DNA of 64,000 bases, from contig NZ_JAODUA010000012.1 in the NCBI RefSeq assembly GCF_025399895.1, positions 62,001 to 126,000 on the forward strand. Direction: 5' to 3'. Of the stretch, positions 59,104 to 64,000 are shown in pieces. Each line of letters begins with the position of its first letter. Within the stretch, counting starts at the first letter, position 1. Both the position numbers and the translations under genes were made by a program. The stretch is from Streptomyces sp. ASQP_92 (GTDB lineage: Bacteria > Actinomycetota > Actinomycetes > Streptomycetales > Streptomycetaceae). The notes under the pieces are model-generated. The model was not told where the DNA came from. It saw nothing but the letters and a program-made list of their open reading frames with translations, and did not search any database.

Positions 59104-62100
59104 TCAGCCCCCCAGGATCGTGGTGAGGAACTCGCCCGTCCAGGCCAGCAGTTCCCGCCCGACGACCGGCTTGCCGCCGATCTTCCCGGCGGTGGGGCGC
59201 GGCACCAGGATCTGCCGGGTCGCCGCCTTGATGACCGTACGGGGGTGCAGCCGCTTGAGGCGCAGCTCCTGCGACTCCCTCAACTCCACCGGCGCGAAGC
59301 GGATGTTGGGGCCCTGGAGCACGATCTCGCCGACCCCGCAGGCGCGGGCCAGCATCCTGAGGCCCGCGACCAGGAGCAGGTTCTCGACCGGCTCGGGCAG
59401 CTTGCCGTACCGGTCGGTGAGCTCCTCGCGCACCGCCTTGACGTCGTCCTCGGAGTTGGCCGCGGCGATCGCCCGGTAGGCCTGGAGGCGCAGCCGCTCG
59501 CCCGGCGCGTAGTCGTGCGGGACATGCGCGTCGACCGGCAGCTCGATCTTCACTTCGAGCGGCGCCTCCTCCTGCTCGCCGCCCTCCATCTGCGCCCGGT
59601 AGTCGGCGACGGCCTCGCCCACCATGCGGACGTACAGGTCGAAGCCGACGCCCGCGATGTGCCCGGACTGCTCGCCGCCGAGCAGATTGCCCGCGCCCCG
59701 GATCTCCAGGTCCTTCATCGCCACATACATGCCCGCGCCCATCTCGGTGTGCTGGGCGATCGTGGCGAGCCGCTCGTGCGCCGTCTCGGTCAGCGGCTTC
59801 TCCGGCGGATACAGGAAGTAGGCGTAACCGCGGTCGCGGCCCCGGCCCACCCGGCCGCGCAACTGGTGGAGCTGGGAGAGGCCGAAGTTGTCGCCGCGCT
59901 CCACGATCAGGGTGTTGGCGTTGGAGATGTCGATGCCCGACTCGACGATCGTCGTCGAGACCAGCACGTCGAACTTCTTCTCCCAGAAGTCGACCACCAC
60001 CTGCTCCAGCTGGCTCTCGCCCATCTGCCCGTGCGCGATCTGGATGCGCGCCTCGGGCACGATCTCGCGCAGCCGCGCCGCGGCCCGGTCGATGGACTCG
60101 ACCCGGTTGTGGATGTAGAAGACCTGGCCCTCTCGCAGCAGCTCGCGCCGGATGGCCGCGCCGATCTGCTTCTCCTCGTACGGCCCGACGAAGGTGAGGA
60201 CGGGGTGGCGCTCCTCCGGCGGGGTGGTGATCGTCGACATCTCGCGGATGCCGGTGACCGCCATTTCGAGCGTACGGGGAATGGGGGTCGCGGACATCGT
60301 CAGGACGTCCACATTGGCGCGCAGCTTCTTGAGCTGCTCCTTGTGCTCGACGCCGAAGCGCTGCTCCTCGTCGACGATGACCAGGCCCAGGTCCTTGAAC
60401 TTGGTCTCCGAGGAGAACAGCCGGTGCGTGCCGATGACGAGATCGACCGACCCGTCCTTCAGGCCCTCCAGCGTGGCCTTCGCCTCGGTGTCGCTCTGGA
60501 AGCGGCTCAACGCCCTTACCACGACCGGGAATTGGGCGTAGCGCTCGGTGAAGGTGCCGAAGTGCTGCTGCACCAGGAGCGTCGTCGGCACCAGGACCGC
60601 GACCTGCTTGCCGTCCTGGACGGCCTTGAACGCGGCGCGCACCGCGATCTCGGTCTTTCCGTAGCCGACGTCGCCACAGATCAGCCGGTCCATCGGGACC
60701 GTCTTCTCCATGTCCTCCTTGACCTCGGCGATCGTGGAGAGCTGATCGGGGGTCTCCGCGTACGGGAACGCGTCCTCCAGCTCGCGCTGCCAAGGAGTGT
60801 CCGCGCCGAAGGCGTGGCCGGGCGCGGCCATCCGGGCCGAGTACAGCCGGATCAGGTCGGCGGCGATCTCCTTGACGGCCTTCTTGGCGCGCGCCTTGGT
60901 CTTGGTCCAGTCGGCGCCGCCCAGCCGGTGCAGCGTCGGGGCCTCGCCACCGACGTACTTGGTCACCTGCTCCAACTGGTCGGTGGGGATGTAGAGCCGG
61001 TCACCGGGCTGGCCGCGCTTGGCGGCCGCGTACTCGACCAGCAGGTACTCGCGGGTCGCGTTCTGCACCGTGCGCTGCACCATCTCGATGTAGCGGCCCA
61101 CACCGTGCTGCTCGTGCACGATGTAGTCGCCCACCTCCAGGGTGAGCGGGTCGATGGTCTTGCGGCGGCGGGCCGGCATCCGGCCCAGGTCCTTGGTGGC
61201 GGTGCGCTGGCCGGTGAGGTCGGTCTCGGTCAGGACGGCCAGCTTGAGCGCGGGGTCCAGGAAGCCGAAGTCGATGGCGCCGCACGTCACCTGGACCACC
61301 GACGGGGTCAGCTCGTCGAGCTCCGCGTCGAGCCGGGCCGCGATGCCCTCGCCGCCGAGCACCTCGACGGTGCGCGAGGCCGGGCCGTGGCCCGCGGTCA
61401 CATACACCGTGCGCCAGCCGTCGGCGAGCCACTGCTTGGTGTCGGCGAGCGCCCGCTGGGTGTCGCCCCGGTAGCTCTCGGGGGCGTGCATGCCGAGCTT
61501 GAGGGTTTCGTCGTCCAGGTCGGCGTCATCGGCGGCGAACGGCGACACCGACCACCACATCATGTTCAGCTCGCGGGCCCGGTCGCGGACGTCGGCGATG
61601 CCCCACAGCGAGGCCGCGTCCACGTCGATGGGCGCCTGGCCTCCGCCCGCGCTGGCCGCCCAGGACGCCTGGAGGAACTCCTGGCTGGTGGCGACCAGGT
61701 CCGCGGCCCTGGTCCGCACCCGCTCCGGGTCGCACACCACGGCCATCGCGCCCTGCGGCAGCACGTCGATGAGCAGCTCCATCTCGTCGACCAGGACCGG
61801 GGCGAGGGACTCCATGCCCTCCACCGCGATCCCCTCGGCGATCTTCCCGAGCAGCTCGCCGAGCTCGGGGTGCTGCTCGGCGAGGGCGGCCGCGCGGGTA
61901 CGCACCTCGTCGGTGAGCAGCAGCTCACGACAGGGCGGCGCCCACAGACCGTGCTCGGCGACCTCCAGGGAACGCTGGTCGGCGACCTTGAAGTAGCGGA
62001 TCTCCTCGACGTCGTCGCCCCAGAACTCCACGCGCAGCGGATGTTCCTCGGTCGGCGGAAACACATCGAGGATGCCGCCTCGGACCGCGAACTCCCCGCG

Positions 62101-62637
62101 CTTCTCGACGAGTTCGACCCGGGCGTACGCGGCGGCGGCGAGCCCCTCGACGATCTCGTTCAGATCGGCGGACTGCCCGGACCGCAGGGAGACGGGCTCC
62201 AGATCCCCGAGCCCCTTGACCTGCGGTTGCAATACGGACCGGATGGGTGCGACGACGACGCTCACCGGGCCGGCCGAGGGGTCGTCCTTGCTGGGGTGGG
62301 TCAGCCGGCGCAGCACGGCGAGGCGACGGCCCACGGTGTCGCTGCGCGGCGAGAGGCGTTCGTGCGGCAGCGTCTCCCAGGACGGGTACTCGACGATCTC
62401 CTCGGCCGGCAGCATCGAGCGCAGGGCGGCGGCCAGGTCCTCGGCCTCGCGGCCGGTGGCGGTCACGGCGAGCACGGGGCGGCCCGCCTCGCGCGCCAGC
62501 GCGGCGATCGCGAAGGGGCGGGCGGCGGGCGGGCCGACCAGGTCGAGGTGGGTCCGGTGGCCGTCGGTGGCGGCCCTCACCGCTTCGGCGAGCGCGGGGT
62601 CTCGTACGACGGCATCCAGCAGACCGTGCAGGCTCAT
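59104..62637 (-). CDS. mfd: Transcription-repair coupling factor
   Basis: 1177 residues, the usual length. It releases RNA polymerase stalled at DNA damage and recruits UvrA. The N-terminal UvrB-like domains (about 20-330), the RNA polymerase-interacting RID domain (around 500-570, LEVGDYIVHEQHGVGRYIEM), the helicase motifs GDVGYGKTEIAVRAAF (Walker A), VIVDEEQRFGVEHKE (Walker B), SATPIPRTLEMA, the TRG-type QLRGRVGRGRDRGYAYFL, and the C-terminal UvrA-binding regulatory domain are all recognisable. The start MSLHGLLDAVV is chosen; an ATG nine bases upstream is possible, and a longer frame into repeats is rejected. Confidence 0.97.
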   Translation of the reverse strand: MSLHGLLDAVVRDPALAEAVRAATDGHRTHLDLVGPPAARPFAIAALAREAGRPVLAVTATGREAEDLAAALRSMLPAEEIVEYPSWETLPHERLSPRSDTVGRRLAVLRRLTHPSKDDPSAGPVSVVVAPIRSVLQPQVKGLGDLEPVSLRSGQSADLNEIVEGLAAAAYARVELVEKRGEFAVRGGILDVFPPTEEHPLRVEFWGDDVEEIRYFKVADQRSLEVAEHGLWAPPCRELLLTDEVRTRAAALAEQHPELGELLGKIAEGIAVEGMESLAPVLVDEMELLIDVLPQGAMAVVCDPERVRTRAADLVATSQEFLQASWAASAGGGQAPIDVDAASLWGIADVRDRARELNMMWWSVSPFAADDADLDDETLKLGMHAPESYRGDTQRALADTKQWLADGWRTVYVTAGHGPASRTVEVLGGEGIAARLDAELDELTPSVVQVTCGAIDFGFLDPALKLAVLTETDLTGQRTATKDLGRMPARRRKTIDPLTLEVGDYIVHEQHGVGRYIEMVQRTVQNATREYLLVEYAAAKRGQPGDRLYIPTDQLEQVTKYVGGEAPTLHRLGGADWTKTKARAKKAVKEIAADLIRLYSARMAAPGHAFGADTPWQRELEDAFPYAETPDQLSTIAEVKEDMEKTVPMDRLICGDVGYGKTEIAVRAAFKAVQDGKQVAVLVPTTLLVQQHFGTFTERYAQFPVVVRALSRFQSDTEAKATLEGLKDGSVDLVIGTHRLFSSETKFKDLGLVIVDEEQRFGVEHKEQLKKLRANVDVLTMSATPIPRTLEMAVTGIREMSTITTPPEERHPVLTFVGPYEEKQIGAAIRRELLREGQVFYIHNRVESIDRAAARLREIVPEARIQIAHGQMGESQLEQVVVDFWEKKFDVLVSTTIVESGIDISNANTLIVERGDNFGLSQLHQLRGRVGRGRDRGYAYFLYPPEKPLTETAHERLATIAQHTEMGAGMYVAMKDLEIRGAGNLLGGEQSGHIAGVGFDLYVRMVGEAVADYRAQMEGGEQEEAPLEVKIELPVDAHVPHDYAPGERLRLQAYRAIAAANSEDDVKAVREELTDRYGKLPEPVENLLLVAGLRMLARACGVGEIVLQGPNIRFAPVELRESQELRLKRLHPRTVIKAATRQILVPRPTAGKIGGKPVVGRELLAWTGEFLTTILGG

Positions 62638-62806
62638 GAAGGGCATCCATCCCGGGGAGTGGGCAACGCGAACCGCCCGACACGTCGTACGGGCCGGGGT
62701 CCTCCAGCGTACGACGCCCCACCCCCAGCCGCCTCCGCGTCCCCGCGTCCCCCTCCACGGCCCCGCCCGCCCCGGCCCACCCGCGCCCTCACCCCGGGGC
62801 CGCGTG

Positions 62807-63046
62807 TCGCGCAGTTCCCCGCGCCCCTTAACCCCCTCTCGCCTGCGGACCGTGGTCGCTTCTCGCGCAGTTCCCCGCGCCCCTAACCCCCTCTCGACTG
62901 CGGACCGTGGTCGCTTCTCGCGCAGTTCCCCGCGCCCCTTAGCTGCTCGGTGCCGGCCCGCATCGGGCACCTCAGCCCGTCCGGCGATTGAGGACGAGCG
63001 CCGTTCAGGCGCGATACGGGGTCTGGGGCGGAGCCCCAGAGGGCGG
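62807..63046. repeat. Composite intergenic repeat, copy 6, between mfd and the sigma factor gene
   Basis: Three module A cores (GCGCAGTTCCCCGCGCCCCT, near 62809, 62867 and 62922) precede a module B (about 62945-63045) with CAGCCCGTCCGGCG, the hairpin and TGGGGCGGAGCCCCA. The block lies in the divergent region and could affect expression of the sigma factor gene. The rest of 62638-63134 has no gene. Confidence 0.85.
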
Positions 63047-63134
63047 GTGGTGGGGAAAGTTGGGGTGGGGTGTCAACCGGGGGGAGGGTTCGGGGGGTAT
63101 ACCCCGTGAGACCCAGCCAGCATCAGGAGCCGCA

Positions 63135-63623
63135 TTGACCGACCCCGAGTTCGAGGAGTTCTACGCGCACTCCGTGAAACCGCTGGTCGGCCAGGTGTAC
63201 CTGATGACCGGCGACCTCCACGAGGCCCAGGACGTAGTCCAGGAGGCCTTCGTCCGGGCCTGGTCCCGCCGCGCGAGGCTGGACGCGGGCGCGGGCCCGG
63301 AGGCCTGGGTGCGTACCACCGCGTGGCGACTCGCGGTGAGCCGCTGGCACCGGGGCCGCCGCACCGCGGAGGCGTGGCGCCGCCACACCCGGACGCACCC
63401 CGCCGAGGCCCCCGCCCCGGACCCCGGCACCGTCGCCCTGATCGACGCCCTGCGCGGCCTGTCCGACCGCCAGCGCCGGGTCGCCGTACTGCACTACGTG
63501 TGCGACCTGAGCGTGGACCAGGTCGCCCACGAGACCGGCATCTCCGCCGGCACCGTCAAGACGCACCTTTCGCGCGCCCGGGCCGCCCTCGCGCCCCGTC
63601 TCCTGGAGGAACACGGTGTCTGA
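63135..63623 (+). CDS. SigE-family ECF RNA polymerase sigma factor
   Basis: 162 residues from a TTG with AGGAG five bases upstream; an in-frame ATG at 62988 lies inside repeat DNA and is rejected. Sigma region 2 (about 5-75) has FEEFYAHSVKPLVGQVYLMTGDLHEAQDVVQEAFVRAW, and region 4 (about 100-158) has LIDALRGLSDRQRRVAVLHYVCDLSVDQVAHETGISAGTVKTHLSRARAAL. It directs RNA polymerase to a special promoter set. Its stop lies behind the start of the following gene (8-base overlap), which is probably its partner. Confidence 0.92.
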   Translation: MTDPEFEEFYAHSVKPLVGQVYLMTGDLHEAQDVVQEAFVRAWSRRARLDAGAGPEAWVRTTAWRLAVSRWHRGRRTAEAWRRHTRTHPAEAPAPDPGTVALIDALRGLSDRQRRVAVLHYVCDLSVDQVAHETGISAGTVKTHLSRARAALAPRLLEEHGV

Positions 63624-64000
63624 CCGCCACCGGGACGAGGAGTCCCTGGCCCGCGCCCTGAAGCGGGCCGCCGACGCGGGCGGCCGCGCCTGCCTGCCCG
63701 AACCCGCCGACCGCGTGGCCGCCCGGGGGCTGCGGCGCCGCCGGCGCAACGCGGCCGCGCTCGCCGCCTGCGCGGTGTGTCTGCTCGCCGGGTCCGGCGC
63801 CGCGCTGGGCCTGCGCCTCCAGCAGAGCGAACCGGCCCCGCCCGCGTCCGTCCCCACGTACGGCTCGCCCTCCCCGGGGGACGGCTCGGGCACGCCGTCG
63901 CTGCGGCCCAGCCCCTCCTTCTCCGGCTCGTCGGAGTCGGAGTCGGGGCCGGCCTCGGCCTCGGCCTCGACGGACAGCGTCACCGCGACCCCCTCCGGCC
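63616..64000 (+). CDS. Transmembrane protein cotranscribed with the sigma factor, 3'-truncated by the window edge
   Basis: 128 residues are visible from a GTG with GGAGG six bases upstream. The N-terminus is charged and cytoplasmic (about 1-50), one membrane helix follows (about 51-70, AALAACAVCLLAGSGAALGL), then a Ser/Pro/Gly-rich extracytoplasmic stretch that continues beyond the window. It overlaps the sigma factor gene by eight bases, as cognate anti-sigma factors often do, but the zinc-binding HxxxCxxC motif is not seen in its cytoplasmic part. An anti-sigma or sensory role is inference. Confidence 0.7.
   Translation, partial: MSDRHRDEESLARALKRAADAGGRACLPEPADRVAARGLRRRRRNAAALAACAVCLLAGSGAALGLRLQQSEPAPPASVPTYGSPSPGDGSGTPSLRPSPSFSGSSESESGPASASASTDSVTATPSG

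Noticed and set aside
62638..62970. N-terminal extension of mfd into the upstream region
   Set aside because: It translates module A/B repeat DNA; known Mfd proteins begin at the chosen start.
62988..63134. ATG start for the sigma factor inside module B
   Set aside because: The added 49 residues are translated repeat; the TTG has AGGAG at good spacing directly before sigma region 2.

Overview
The window is very GC-rich, densely coded, single-replicon chromosomal DNA with strong G/C third-position bias, many GTG and some TTG starts, and frequent ATGA/GTGA gene overlaps. It carries a tRNA-Leu(UAA) of the bldA type, two Rpf/LysM secreted proteins (one behind a ydaO-type leader), a cytochrome P450, GlxA-, RpiR- and ECF-type regulators, and the gene string ndh, ppx, DUF501, divIC, eno, rpfA, P450, mazG, mfd. 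Together these point to Streptomyces (or a very close relative) and to the conserved chromosome core. There is no IS element, integrase, CRISPR array or rRNA operon.

Layout. 1-7.6 kb: an envelope or exopolysaccharide cluster read leftward (FemAB-like acyltransferase, family 2 glycosyltransferase, polysaccharide deacetylase, large polytopic membrane protein, small membrane protein), facing a truncated membrane protein at the left edge. 7.8-14.7 kb: an Imm1-like small protein, then the histidine utilisation genes hutI, hutF, an M20 amidohydrolase and hutU, all leftward. hutH is not in the window. 14.8-20.5 kb: a PLP-dependent group IV decarboxylase, a tight cluster of three roadblock/LC7-like proteins plus a PATAN/DUF4388-like protein with no GTPase in sight, and an RpiR regulator whose upstream region shares a sequence motif with the hutU promoter. 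20.9-26.8 kb: cystathionine beta-synthase, SGNH hydrolase, thiolase and small conserved proteins. 27-32 kb: a secreted beta-1,3-glucanase pair (GH16+CBM6 and GH64) behind a LacI-type operator, a GlxA/AraC regulator, an HD hydrolase and a SnoaL-like protein.

32-38.7 kb: a Bax-inhibitor-1 protein, bldA, a MacB-type ABC transporter and a cyclopropane fatty acid synthase. 38.9-44.1 kb: NDH-2 with candidate Rex operators, Ppx/GppA phosphatase, DUF501, DivIC and enolase. 44.3-50 kb: the two Rpf genes, P450, MazG and a SurA-like lipoprotein. 50-59 kb: a YfhO-type membrane protein, a Ser/Thr kinase with its membrane partner, an unusual N6-DNA-methylase/specificity fusion, a lipoprotein and a secreted HNH nuclease lipoprotein. 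59-64 kb: mfd, then a SigE-family ECF sigma factor with a truncated transmembrane partner.

A recurring composite intergenic repeat (module A: arrays around GCGCAGTTCCCCGCGCCCCT; module B: about 100 bp carrying two hairpins) occurs at six places. Four lie between co-directional genes (inside the hut and ABC operons and between mazG and the P450), one lies between the divergent mfd and sigma factor genes, and one has been read into the 3' end of a membrane protein gene. I can match neither this repeat nor the GTPase-less roadblock cluster to a named system. They and the methylase fusion are the best candidates for new biology.
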